Below are positions 1 to 5,786 of a DNA stretch of 6,147 nt, in pieces. Location of the stretch: NCBI GenBank assembly GCA_002438505.1, contig DJPI01000037.1:1-6147 (forward strand), given 5' to 3'. How positions within the stretch are numbered: the stretch's first letter is position 1; each line of letters opens with the position of its first letter. Made by a program: the position numbers and the translations under genes. Source of the stretch: Ruminococcaceae bacterium UBA6416. GTDB lineage: Bacteria; Bacillota; Clostridia; Oscillospirales; Acutalibacteraceae. Under the pieces are notes generated by a model. That model ran no database searches and was not told where the DNA came from. It saw only the letters and a program-made list of their open reading frames with translations.

Positions 1-225
1 AAAATCGGACTTCCGGCTCCGGCACGCCTACATCATCACTCCTGCAAAAACCCCCTCACAGTCGGACAAATCCGCTTCTTGCAGTCTACTAGGTACGCGC
101 CTTTCCCAATGCTTTATATAACCGTTAGTTCTGCCTTGTTCCTGCTCTCGGATTTTTTTGCAAAATCGGTCAGGCTCAGCCTTTTCTCAAGGCTAAAAGT
201 AAAGATAGTAAAGAACCTAATCTCT
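1..225. other. Gene-free left edge, no assigned feature
   Basis: No gene with a supported start is seen. A minus-strand frame is open from 186 to the TAG at 28-30 and reads like real protein in parts (EQGRTNGYIKHWERR, DLSDCEGVFAGVMM). It has no usable start codon after the stop at 187-189, so it could be a gene remnant or a non-coding repeat. AAAATCGG occurs at 1-8 and again at 162-169. AGCCTT and AAGGCT form a small 6-bp hairpin at 178-194. Confidence 0.35.
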
Positions 226-311
226 TTGCAGAGCATAAAAATAAATTTCGGCATTGTAGGGGAGTCTCGCGAGGCTCCCGTTCAACCCAACCTCTTGCAG
301 AGCATAAAAAT
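226..311. repeat. 17-bp direct repeats flanking a palindrome
   Basis: TTGCAGAGCATAAAAAT occurs exactly at 226-242 and 295-311, 69 bp apart. Between them at 260-279 is GGGAGTCTCGCGAGGCTCCC, a 20-nt palindrome with a single T-G pair, preceded by GTAG. The arrangement resembles a small palindromic intergenic repeat element. That comparison is from general knowledge and its copy number elsewhere is unknown. Confidence 0.6.
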
Positions 312-339
312 TCTCGCAAAACTCCAAACTCCAACTTCG

Positions 340-357
340 TACGGGCATCGGCTCGTA
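340..357. repeat. Small hairpin
   Basis: TACGGGC (340-346) and GCTCGTA (351-357) pair over 7 bp with one G-T pair around an ATCG loop. No run of T follows, so it is not a typical terminator. It belongs to the same repeat-rich stretch as the palindrome upstream. Confidence 0.45.
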
Positions 358-379
358 ACCGCCCATGACCTCAATAATT

Positions 380-420
380 TAGATAATAGATAAAAGATAA
401 TAAATAATAGATAATAGATA
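380..420. repeat. Heptanucleotide tandem repeat TAGATAA, about 6 copies
   Basis: From 380 the sequence reads TAGATAA, TAGATAA, AAGATAA, TAAATAA, TAGATAA, TAGATA, strictly in steps of 7 with two substitutions. It is a microsatellite in gene-free DNA. Confidence 0.9.
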
Positions 421-463
421 TTTTTCTAAATTCTAACATTCAACTTCTTCAACCAGTAACCCT

Positions 464-510
464 AAAATCAGTACACTGAAAAACAGCACACTGAAAATCA
501 GTACACTGAA
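464..510. repeat. Three tandem copies of a 15-16 bp unit, core CAGTACACTGAA
   Basis: CAGTACACTGAA occurs at 469-480 and 499-510, with CAGCACACTGAA at 484-495 between them. Each copy is preceded by an A-run. The core contains CAGT/ACTG, so each unit is itself partly palindromic. Confidence 0.85.
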
Positions 511-524
511 AACCGGCCTTAATT

Positions 525-578
525 AAATACTGATATATAAAGTACTGAATATTAAGTACTGAAAGATACTGTACTTAA
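525..578. repeat. 14-bp AGTACTGA repeats ending in an inverted repeat
   Basis: Three 14-bp units start at 525, 539 and 553 and share TACTGA. The last overlaps a perfect 8-bp inverted repeat, TTAAGTAC (552-559) and GTACTTAA (571-578), with an 11-nt spacer. The core resembles that of the CAGTACACTGAA units just upstream, suggesting a common origin. Confidence 0.7.
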
Positions 579-597
579 GAAATAAAATAAAAGAAAA

Positions 598-632
598 TAA
601 AACAAAAACAAGCCGCGCAAAAAAGCGCGGCG
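598..632 (-). terminator. Intrinsic terminator of the Ig-like secreted protein gene
   Basis: GCCGCGC (612-618), a loop of six A, and GCGCGGC (625-631) form a 7-bp all-G/C stem. On the minus strand it is followed by TTGTTTTTGTTTTATTTT. It lies about 42 nt beyond the TGA stop at 674-676. On the plus strand a T-rich stretch also follows, so it may work in both directions. Confidence 0.85.
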
Positions 633-673
633 TTTGTTTTCTGTTTTAATCAATCATCGGGTGCTTGAAAAAA

Positions 674-3289
674 TCATTTAAGCAGGCCGTGATATCTTCC
701 CATCCAGTAGGGGAGAGTGTAGGTTGTTGAGCCTTCCATAACGTCTGACTGAGACACGGTTCCGAGGCGATAACTTGAACCGTTGAATTTATGCAGCTCT
801 CTTTCGTCCGGAGCGGCAATCTTCCAGGGCAGCTTTCCGCCGCAGAGGACCGCACCGACAATTTGGAGCACGCCGTTTTTGTTGTTGTAAAACAGCGGCT
901 TTTTAACATTCTGGTCATATGAAAGCGGCTCTGTTCCGTCAATTCCGGCGGCGCTTAAATCAAGCATTGTGATGTCATCGCGGTTGTTGTTTGAAGCAAG
1001 ATAGCGGCGGCAGTCAATCGGATGGCGGTTCAGCGACCATGAGGCGGTTTCAACAAGGCTGTTGCCGTAAACATCGGTCTTTTCCTCAGTGGGATATGCA
1101 AGCTGATAAATGTAATACCAAAGCGGGTTTTCACTGTGTGAAATTGAGTACCACCAATCGTTCAGACCCTCTTTATAATATGAGAGGAGAGTTTCATCAT
1201 CCTCCATCTGGAAAAGGAGATAGTATGCAAGCATTGCCATTTCCTCATCGGAATAGTTGAGGATAAGGCGATAAACAAACTTGAACAAATCGGTCTTGAC
1301 AAGCGGACGGAGAATGAAGCCGAGCACCGGAGAAACGCTGTTTGCATATTCAAGAATCGACATATTGTATCGCTCAAGCTCCTGCGTCATGATTTTTGCG
1401 TATTCATATGCCGGGTCAAGAGCCGCCATGCGGTACTCATTTTCCCATTTTTCATCGCCGGTAACATAGGCGGCAAGCTTGAATGCGGAAAGAATGACAG
1501 AGGTCTGAAGCGGAGCGCCGCCGAGCACCTGTCCGTTGTGGAAGTATGTGCGGCTGAATTTTCCCCAGGTTGTGGGTTGGCCGCTGCCATCGCAAAGGGC
1601 ATAGCCGTTGTCAACAATGTGCTGAGCAAAGGAGTCCATGGTTCGGGTGATGAGCGCCTTAATTTCGGCGTCCTCCGGTCCGAGAATGTCATAAGCCAGC
1701 TTATAGATGAAAAGGTGGCCGATAATCTCGTCCGCGCTGGTGTCACCCTTATAGATGATATCACTGACGTCATAGCCGGAGCCGATGAGGTCATTCCAAA
1801 GTCTTTCCGGAATCTTTCCGGAGGCATCGACTGTTACGCCGCGGAGGTTTTCGCCGTTGAGGAGATAGCCGGGCTTGTCGCTGTGTTTCGTTGAAACGCC
1901 GGTTGCGGTTCCGTCTCCGTTGTGTTTCCAGTGGATATAGCCGTCAATTTCATTGCCCTCATCGGTGAAGGAATATGTTCTTGACCAGAAGCCTTCAAGA
2001 AGTCTTGTTCGCGTTGCGGCGTTGTCAACCGGAGTTTTTCCAAGCTCCGTCCAATCACCGGGAACAAGGACGCTGAGGTTGTTTTTGTTCATGAGATATG
2101 AGCTGACGCCGAACTTCATGTATTTGTTATACATTGAGTCAAAGGCTGAAGCCGGGCTTTGCTCCGGAACATTCTGGGAGTAGTCTCCGCCGGCTTTCAA
2201 AACATCGGACGAATACCATTTTCCGACATTGACGTCTCCGACACTTCCGTTGCGCTGAGAATGAACGAGCGATTCAACCGTTCCGGTTCTCATTGAGATG
2301 TATGTGAGGAGCAAAACGGCCTCGGTTGAAAGATATGCGGTTTTTCTTGCCGCTTCAACCTCTTCCTTTGTTGCGGTGGGGTCATTGCGCAAAACGGCAT
2401 AACGCATAAGCTCGCCTGCGCCGTACATTGAGGTCCAAAGGCCGTCATTGTCGCTTTCAACGGGTTTCCATGTTCCGGTCTCTTTGTCAAGAACCGCATC
2501 GGAAACCATGCCGCGCCTTGCAACATATTTCTGCGACTGCTCGCTCATTACGGCGGCCTTTTCTTCTCCGCTCATGTCTTTCATTTCAATGTGGGTATAG
2601 CCCTGAGACATAACCGTCCAGATTCCGTTCTCACCGTCCGGATAGATTGCAAGAACATTTCCGTTCGTTGTGTCTGCGGCATAAAAATATCTGTCGCCCA
2701 TAAAGCGCTGCTCTTTGTCTCGCGGATTCTTCGCGTTTTCGTCAACTCTGAGAACGCCATAGTTTGTAATGCTCCATTTTGCGCCGTCCTTTGTCACGGC
2801 CTGCTGAGCGTTTTTGTAATCAAGCGAGTTTTTGATGTAATCGGGCGCTTTTTTGCTTCCGTTTTTATAGCGTGTGACAACCTTTTGAAGGTTTGTTCCC
2901 TCGCTGACGGCTGCTCCGGCGTAGTCCTGACGGGACTTTGTGATTTTCTTTTCGGTCGGAGTTTCAACAACCTTCAGCGTGACCGTGTCTGAAAGGCCGT
3001 CCGGGTTTCCGGCGGTGATTTTTGCCGTACCTTTTGAAACGGCGGTCACGCGGCCCCAGGAGTCAACCGTTGCAACGGTTGACGGCTCGGCGCTCCAGGT
3101 GAGGGTGCGCTTTGAAACCGAGGCGGAAAAAACGGCTTCAACGCTTCTGCTGTCGCCGATATCCATCTCCCAGTTTTCCGGAACAACAAGACGCAGCGTC
3201 ATGTTCTTTTTTCTGAACGCGGCTGAGGCACTTATGCAGGTACTCATCAAGAGTACGAGCGCAAGAAACAGTGATAAGAATTTTTTCAT
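674..3289 (-). CDS. Secreted Big_2 (Ig-like) protein with large alpha/alpha-barrel-like domain, function unknown
   Basis: The protein has 871 residues. Residues 1-24 form a Sec signal peptide (MKK start, hydrophobic core, Ala-Ser-Ala-Ala cleavage region). Residues about 32-108 look like a bacterial Ig-like Big_2 domain: the stretch TWSAEPSTVATVDSWGRVTA followed by GTAKITA is its hallmark. Residues about 197-236 resemble a single beta-propeller blade. From about 237 the protein is largely helical and carries SDNDGLWTSMY (279-289), GDTSADEIIGH (515-525), HIVDNGY plus PTTWGKF (557-578), NYSDEEMA (678-685) and a terminal LPYWMGRYHGLL (859-870). From memory, these motifs occur together in a family of large secreted bacterial proteins without an assigned function, whose fold I infer to resemble alpha/alpha-barrel glycosidases. 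The conserved acidic residues could be catalytic, but that is inference. The ATG at 3289 is chosen because it opens the signal peptide and has AAGGGA 7 nt upstream. There is no lipobox, LPXTG motif or C-terminal membrane segment, so the product is probably released or loosely wall-bound. It has its own promoter and terminator. Confidence 0.9.
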   Translation of the reverse strand: MKKFLSLFLALVLLMSTCISASAAFRKKNMTLRLVVPENWEMDIGDSRSVEAVFSASVSKRTLTWSAEPSTVATVDSWGRVTAVSKGTAKITAGNPDGLSDTVTLKVVETPTEKKITKSRQDYAGAAVSEGTNLQKVVTRYKNGSKKAPDYIKNSLDYKNAQQAVTKDGAKWSITNYGVLRVDENAKNPRDKEQRFMGDRYFYAADTTNGNVLAIYPDGENGIWTVMSQGYTHIEMKDMSGEEKAAVMSEQSQKYVARRGMVSDAVLDKETGTWKPVESDNDGLWTSMYGAGELMRYAVLRNDPTATKEEVEAARKTAYLSTEAVLLLTYISMRTGTVESLVHSQRNGSVGDVNVGKWYSSDVLKAGGDYSQNVPEQSPASAFDSMYNKYMKFGVSSYLMNKNNLSVLVPGDWTELGKTPVDNAATRTRLLEGFWSRTYSFTDEGNEIDGYIHWKHNGDGTATGVSTKHSDKPGYLLNGENLRGVTVDASGKIPERLWNDLIGSGYDVSDIIYKGDTSADEIIGHLFIYKLAYDILGPEDAEIKALITRTMDSFAQHIVDNGYALCDGSGQPTTWGKFSRTYFHNGQVLGGAPLQTSVILSAFKLAAYVTGDEKWENEYRMAALDPAYEYAKIMTQELERYNMSILEYANSVSPVLGFILRPLVKTDLFKFVYRLILNYSDEEMAMLAYYLLFQMEDDETLLSYYKEGLNDWWYSISHSENPLWYYIYQLAYPTEEKTDVYGNSLVETASWSLNRHPIDCRRYLASNNNRDDITMLDLSAAGIDGTEPLSYDQNVKKPLFYNNKNGVLQIVGAVLCGGKLPWKIAAPDERELHKFNGSSYRLGTVSQSDVMEGSTTYTLPYWMGRYHGLLK

Positions 3290-3296
3290 ACTTTCT

Positions 3297-3302
3297 TCCC
3301 TT
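3297..3302 (-). promoter_or_regulatory. Ribosome binding site of the Ig-like secreted protein gene
   Basis: The minus strand reads AAGGGA, 7 nt before the ATG at 3289. It is an imperfect Shine-Dalgarno at the normal distance and supports the chosen start. Confidence 0.65.
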
Positions 3303-3306
3303 TCTT

Positions 3307-3324
3307 AATGCGCAAAAACGCATT
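3307..3324 (-). promoter_or_regulatory. Leader hairpin of the Ig-like secreted protein gene
   Basis: AATGCG and CGCATT form a perfect 6-bp stem with a 6-nt A/T loop, a few bases after the predicted transcription start and just before the ribosome binding site. A hairpin at this place could protect the 5' end of the mRNA. No riboswitch signature is recognised. Confidence 0.45.
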
Positions 3325-3337
3325 TCTTTTCGCCTCT

Positions 3338-3367
3338 ATCATATCACAGTCAATATTTTACAGTCAA
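3338..3367 (-). promoter_or_regulatory. Promoter of the Ig-like secreted protein gene
   Basis: The minus strand reads TTGACT (3367-3362), an 18-nt spacer and TATGAT (3343-3338), with TG one base before the -10 (extended -10). Transcription would begin near 3331. The sequence ATTGACTGT occurs twice at a 14-bp interval, the first copy carrying the -35 and the second lying in the spacer, which could be a regulator site or chance. The promoter lies after the terminators of the LRR gene, so this gene is probably transcribed separately. Confidence 0.7.
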
Positions 3368-3405
3368 TGTAATAAATGTTAATATTTTGAATAGACGGGA
3401 AAAAA

Positions 3406-3422
3406 CCGAATGCCGGTTTCGG
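3406..3422 (-). terminator. Weaker second terminator-like hairpin
   Basis: CCGAA (3406-3410) and TTCGG (3418-3422) pair around a 7-nt loop. On the minus strand the hairpin is followed by TTTTTT, and on the plus strand by GTGTTTTTTT, so it could stop polymerase from either side. It lies just behind the main terminator and ahead of the promoter of the next gene, consistent with a fail-safe. Confidence 0.45.
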
Positions 3423-3444
3423 GTGTTTTTTTGTTCCGGAGAAA

Positions 3445-3480
3445 AAACAAGGGCTGCCTTTTTGCGGGCAGCTCTTGTTT
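3445..3480 (-). terminator. Intrinsic terminator of the LRR gene
   Basis: AAACAAGGGCTGCC (3445-3458) and GGCAGCTCTTGTTT (3467-3480) form a 14-bp stem with a single G-T pair and an 8-nt loop. On the minus strand the stem runs into TTGTTTTTTC. It begins 18 nt after the LRR stop codon. This is a strong rho-independent terminator. Confidence 0.9.
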
Positions 3481-3498
3481 CTATGTATGCGAAAGGAG

Positions 3499-5634
3499 TT
3501 ATCTCTTTTTATCAAGGGAAATGAAGTTCTTTGTGTAGCCATGTGTCTTGAGAAAACTTGTCAATGACTTGTTTGACTTATAGCCTTTGAACTTCATGTT
3601 GCGGATATAGACGTCCTTCATCGGGCCGTTTTCGGAAAGAAAAACACGGTAATGGCCGAAACCGGCTTCCGCCGAAATTTTGTTATATTTTGAAAACGTG
3701 ACGTTGGTGAGCTTTCTGCAGCCTTCAAAAGCGCCGCTTTGAATTTCCGCCTTTGAACCGGAGGGGAAGGTGACCGCGGTGAGATACTTGCAGTTGTTGA
3801 ACGCGCCGGTATAAACGGTTTTGACGCTCTTTGGAACGGTGAAGCTCTTTGCGGTTTTTGCCGCCGGATAGCGGTAGAGGATTGTTTGGTCTTTGTTATA
3901 AAGAACGCCGTCAACGCTCTTGAAGCTCTTGCTTTCCTTTGCAACGGTGATTTTTTTGAGCTTCGGGCAGTTCATGCAGTAGTATCTGAAGCCGCTTTCG
4001 TTGCAGGCAACGCCGATAACGCTTTTCGGAATATAAATTTCCCTGAGGTTTTCGCAGGCATCAAAAATGCCGTTTGCAACAACTCTTGTTCCCTCTTTGA
4101 TTTTGTACTTGCCTGTTGGCATCTTGTCAAAAGCAAGGAGGTTTTTGCCGAGGTAAAGCTCGTTACCGCTCCAGTTTTTCTTATTAGCGGAGAATGCGGT
4201 GCGGTTAAAAATGCCTGAGCCGAGCTGCTTGAGTCCGGCGCCGCCGCTGATTGTTTCAAGCAGTGTGCAGTCCTCAAACGCCGCATCGCCGATGATTTTA
4301 AGGCTCTTCGGAAGATTGATTTCCTCAAGCAGGCTCTGGCCGTGGAAGGCGAGGCTTCCGATTGAGCGCAGCTTTCCGTTGAACACAACGCTTTCAAGGC
4401 CGGTTTTTCCCTCCGCTTCCGGAACACCTGCCGGACTTGTGAATGCACAGCTTCCGATTGAGCGCAGCTCCTTCGGAAGAACAAGAGTTTTGATTGAGCA
4501 GTTTTGGAATGCGGAGTCGCCAATGCGCGTCACCGAATCCGGAAGGTTGATTTCCTCAAGCGAATAGCAGGCGCTGAAAGCCATTTCTCCAACGGAGACA
4601 AGCTTTGACGGGAATTTGACCTTTGAAAGTCTGGAATTAGAATTGAACGCCGATTTTCCGATGACTGTTACGGAATCGGGAATTTCAATCTCTTTAAGAT
4701 TGAAGCACTCAACGAACATATAATCGGGAATCGCGGTAACCTTTTTCGGAATATTGATTTCCTCAAGCGAGTTGCAGTAAGCAAATGCGTTTTTGCCCAA
4801 TGAGGTTATCGAGTCCGGAAGATTAACGGCTTTCAGACTTCTGCAATCGCTGAAAAGGCTATCCGGAATTGCTTTGATATTCTTTGAAAGATTAACCGTT
4901 TCAAGGGAGTAGCAGTCCTCAAATGCCGATTTTCCAATGGAGGTCACGGTGTTGGGCAGGGCGATTTTTGAAAGGGAGAAGCAGCGGCGAAACGCGGAAT
5001 CACCGATTTTTTTAACGCCGGGTTCAATTTTAACGGATGTCAGCGCGCAGTATGCAAAGGCTGTTTTTCCAATCGTTCTGACGCTTGACGGAATGGTTAT
5101 TGTTTTGAGGTTATTACAGACGGAAAACGCGCTTCTTTCAATCGTTTTAAGACCGTTTCCGAGCTTAACGTCCGCCAGACCTGAGCAGGAAAACGCTGCG
5201 CGTCCAATGGTTTCAACGCTTGACGGAATTGAGACGGCTTTCAATTTGCTGCAACAATAGAAAGCTCTCATGCCAATGTTTTTAAGGCCGTTTCCGAGCT
5301 TTAGCAAAGCAAGATTTGAGCACTGGGAAAACGCTGCGCGCTCAATGGTTTTAACGCTTGATGGAATGGAAACGCTTTCCAGGGTTTTATTGCTTAAAAA
5401 AGCATTTCTTCCAATTTCCGTAACCTTTTTGCCTTTGATTGATGAGGGGACAGAGACATTTGCCGCTTTGCCCGTGTATTTATTAATGCTTACCGTTCCG
5501 TCTTTAAGAACGGTGTATTTATAATCTTTATAGCTTTTAACAGTGGTACTTGTTTTGCCTGCTGCGCTTGCGGCAACGCCGAAAACAGACAGCAGCATTA
5601 GGATACTGAGAAGAATGCTTAGTAGCTTTTTCAT
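3499..5634 (-). CDS. Secreted BspA-type leucine-rich-repeat (LRR_5) protein
   Basis: The protein has 711 residues. Residues 1-25 are a Sec signal peptide ending Ala-Ala-Ser-Ala-Ala. Residues 36-70 are the N-terminal cap usual in this family (YKYTVLKDGTVSI). From about 70 to 480 there are LRR_5 repeats of 22-23 residues with the pattern L..I.IP.SV..IG..AF..C. The repeat Phe falls at 79, 102, 125, 148, 170, 193, 215, 238, 261, 284, 307, 330, 353, 376, 398, 430, 453 and 476, then at 524, 612 and 636 between islands. Residues 399-410 are a small insertion, and 568-590 contain the SVDGVLYNKD...RYP island common in BspA-like proteins. The family is generally linked to adhesion or protein binding at the cell surface, but no ligand can be read here. 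There is no LPXTG, S-layer-homology or membrane anchor, and the C-terminus ends in basic residues. The ATG at 5634 starts the signal peptide, but its Shine-Dalgarno lies 13 nt away because of an 11-C run. The gene ends in TAA ahead of a strong terminator. Confidence 0.93.
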   Translation of the reverse strand: MKKLLSILLSILMLLSVFGVAASAAGKTSTTVKSYKDYKYTVLKDGTVSINKYTGKAANVSVPSSIKGKKVTEIGRNAFLSNKTLESVSIPSSVKTIERAAFSQCSNLALLKLGNGLKNIGMRAFYCCSKLKAVSIPSSVETIGRAAFSCSGLADVKLGNGLKTIERSAFSVCNNLKTITIPSSVRTIGKTAFAYCALTSVKIEPGVKKIGDSAFRRCFSLSKIALPNTVTSIGKSAFEDCYSLETVNLSKNIKAIPDSLFSDCRSLKAVNLPDSITSLGKNAFAYCNSLEEINIPKKVTAIPDYMFVECFNLKEIEIPDSVTVIGKSAFNSNSRLSKVKFPSKLVSVGEMAFSACYSLEEINLPDSVTRIGDSAFQNCSIKTLVLPKELRSIGSCAFTSPAGVPEAEGKTGLESVVFNGKLRSIGSLAFHGQSLLEEINLPKSLKIIGDAAFEDCTLLETISGGAGLKQLGSGIFNRTAFSANKKNWSGNELYLGKNLLAFDKMPTGKYKIKEGTRVVANGIFDACENLREIYIPKSVIGVACNESGFRYYCMNCPKLKKITVAKESKSFKSVDGVLYNKDQTILYRYPAAKTAKSFTVPKSVKTVYTGAFNNCKYLTAVTFPSGSKAEIQSGAFEGCRKLTNVTFSKYNKISAEAGFGHYRVFLSENGPMKDVYIRNMKFKGYKSNKSLTSFLKTHGYTKNFISLDKKR
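5188..5340 (-). repeat. Near-identical DNA repeat inside the LRR gene
   Basis: GGAAAACGCTGCGCG occurs at 5188-5202 and 5326-5340, exactly 138 bp (46 codons, two LRR units) apart. The similarity continues through the following SIPSSV-encoding stretch. The related GCCGTTTCCGAGCTT stretch also recurs about 135 bp apart. The N-terminal repeats thus alternate between an IPSSV type and an LGNGL type, pointing to recent duplication of a two-repeat block. Confidence 0.75.
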
Positions 5635-5645
5635 GGGGGGGGGGG
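5635..5645 (-). repeat. C11 homopolymer between ribosome binding site and LRR start codon
   Basis: The plus strand shows eleven consecutive G residues immediately before the CAT of the LRR start, so the mRNA carries C11 directly upstream of AUG. With the preceding UA it gives 13 nt between AGGAGG and AUG, longer than the usual 5-9 nt. Runs of this length are prone to slipped-strand length change. Here any change would alter initiation spacing without touching the coding frame. A miscounted run in the assembly is also possible. Confidence 0.9.
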
Positions 5646-5646
5646 T

Positions 5647-5654
5647 ACCTCCTT
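5647..5654 (-). promoter_or_regulatory. Ribosome binding site of the LRR gene
   Basis: The minus strand reads AAGGAGGT, a perfect 8-base Shine-Dalgarno. It would normally sit 5-9 nt before the start, but the C-run pushes it to 13 nt. Translation may therefore be below its potential in the allele seen here, and a shorter run would bring it towards the optimum. Confidence 0.85.
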
Positions 5655-5693
5655 AATAAATTTTTTTAACAATTTTTTGTTTTCATTCGTATC

Positions 5694-5750
5694 TAATGGG
5701 ATTGTTTTGATACTGAGTTCACCTCCTTCATAATAAATCTAATCCCATTA
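5694..5750 (-). promoter_or_regulatory. Leader inverted repeat enclosing a full Shine-Dalgarno
   Basis: TAATGGGATT (minus strand, 5750-5741) and AATCCCATTA (5703-5694) are perfect 10-bp inverted arms separated by 37 nt. In the mRNA from P1 they can form a stem whose loop holds AAGGAGGTGA. As DNA, one arm lies in the P2 spacer and the other just downstream, so it could instead be an operator for a dimeric regulator. Each arm is also part of a 13-nt direct repeat (ATCTAAT, GGG or CCC, ATT) on the plus strand. Confidence 0.6.
5719..5728 (-). promoter_or_regulatory. Upstream 10-base Shine-Dalgarno without a standard start codon
   Basis: The minus strand reads AAGGAGGTGA, complementary over ten bases to the usual bacterial anti-Shine-Dalgarno UCACCUCCUU. 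No ATG, GTG or TTG follows at the right distance. Ten nucleotides after GGAGG there is an ATC that opens a 26-codon frame. It may be a ribosome standby site, the site of a leader peptide using a rare start, or the remnant of a start lost by mutation. Confidence 0.6.
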
Positions 5751-5759
5751 CAGTGTCAA
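5730..5759 (-). promoter_or_regulatory. Possible overlapping promoter P2 of the LRR gene
   Basis: The minus strand reads TTGACA (5759-5754), an 18-nt spacer and TATTAT (5735-5730). The -35 is perfect and the -10 matches at 5 of 6 positions. It overlaps P1: its -35 begins inside the P1 -10. A start near 5723 would give a shorter leader lacking the upstream arm of the inverted repeat and most of the upstream Shine-Dalgarno. P1 and P2 would therefore produce leaders with different folding. It may be fortuitous given the A/T-rich setting. Confidence 0.4.
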
Positions 5760-5786
5760 TATAACATAGATTTTTAAAAAAATCAA
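5758..5786 (-). promoter_or_regulatory. Sigma-A-type promoter P1 of the LRR gene
   Basis: On the minus strand, TTGATT (5786-5781), a 17-nt spacer and TATATT (5763-5758) form a good promoter, with a TG one base before the -10 (extended -10). Transcription would start near 5751, giving a leader of about 117 nt that contains the 10-bp inverted repeat and both Shine-Dalgarno sequences. Flanking DNA is very A/T rich. A second candidate overlaps it just downstream. Confidence 0.7.

Larger units (their letters stand above)
5631..5711 (-). other. Possible leader peptide frame coupled to the LRR start (non-standard ATC start)
   Basis: Starting from ATC at 5711, an open frame of 26 codons reads IKTIPLDTNENKK, then a Lys/Leu-rich stretch and four Pro residues from the C-run. 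It ends in TGA, which overlaps the LRR ATG as ATGA. Placement after a strong Shine-Dalgarno and the overlap suggest translational coupling. Against this, ATC is a very rare initiator, the peptide resembles nothing I know, and A/T-rich leaders often contain short open frames. With 12 or 9 C residues this frame would continue into the LRR protein. Confidence 0.25.

Noticed and set aside
79..393. Plus-strand open frame of 104 codons starting at TTG
   Set aside because: It has no Shine-Dalgarno, runs straight through the direct repeats, the palindrome and a hairpin, and its repeated LQSIKI comes from the 17-bp DNA repeat. The frame is also open to the window edge, so length alone says little.
464..578. 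CRISPR array
   Set aside because: Units are 12-16 bp and directly adjacent, with no unique spacers of 30 bp or so and no cas gene.
1538..1894. Plus-strand 118-codon frame inside the first gene
   Set aside because: It is antisense to a well-supported coding region with recognisable family motifs and has no signals of its own.
3232..3289. Lipoprotein signal on the 871-residue protein (Cys18)
   Set aside because: The residues before Cys are Met-Ser-Thr, a poor lipobox, and the Ser-Ala-Ser-Ala-Ala sequence after it is a normal signal peptidase I region.
3339..3542. Minus-strand 67-codon frame between the two genes
   Set aside because: It overlaps the end of the LRR gene, both terminator hairpins and the promoter of the next gene.
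5693..5731. Minus-strand 12-codon ATG frame (MKEVNSVSKQSH)
   Set aside because: Its ATG lies directly ahead of AAGGAGG, so that Shine-Dalgarno cannot serve it, and nothing else upstream does.
5694..5750. Invertible DNA switch between the TAATGGGATT arms
   Set aside because: The 37-bp interior is very short for site-specific inversion, contains no complete promoter, and no recombinase gene is in the window.
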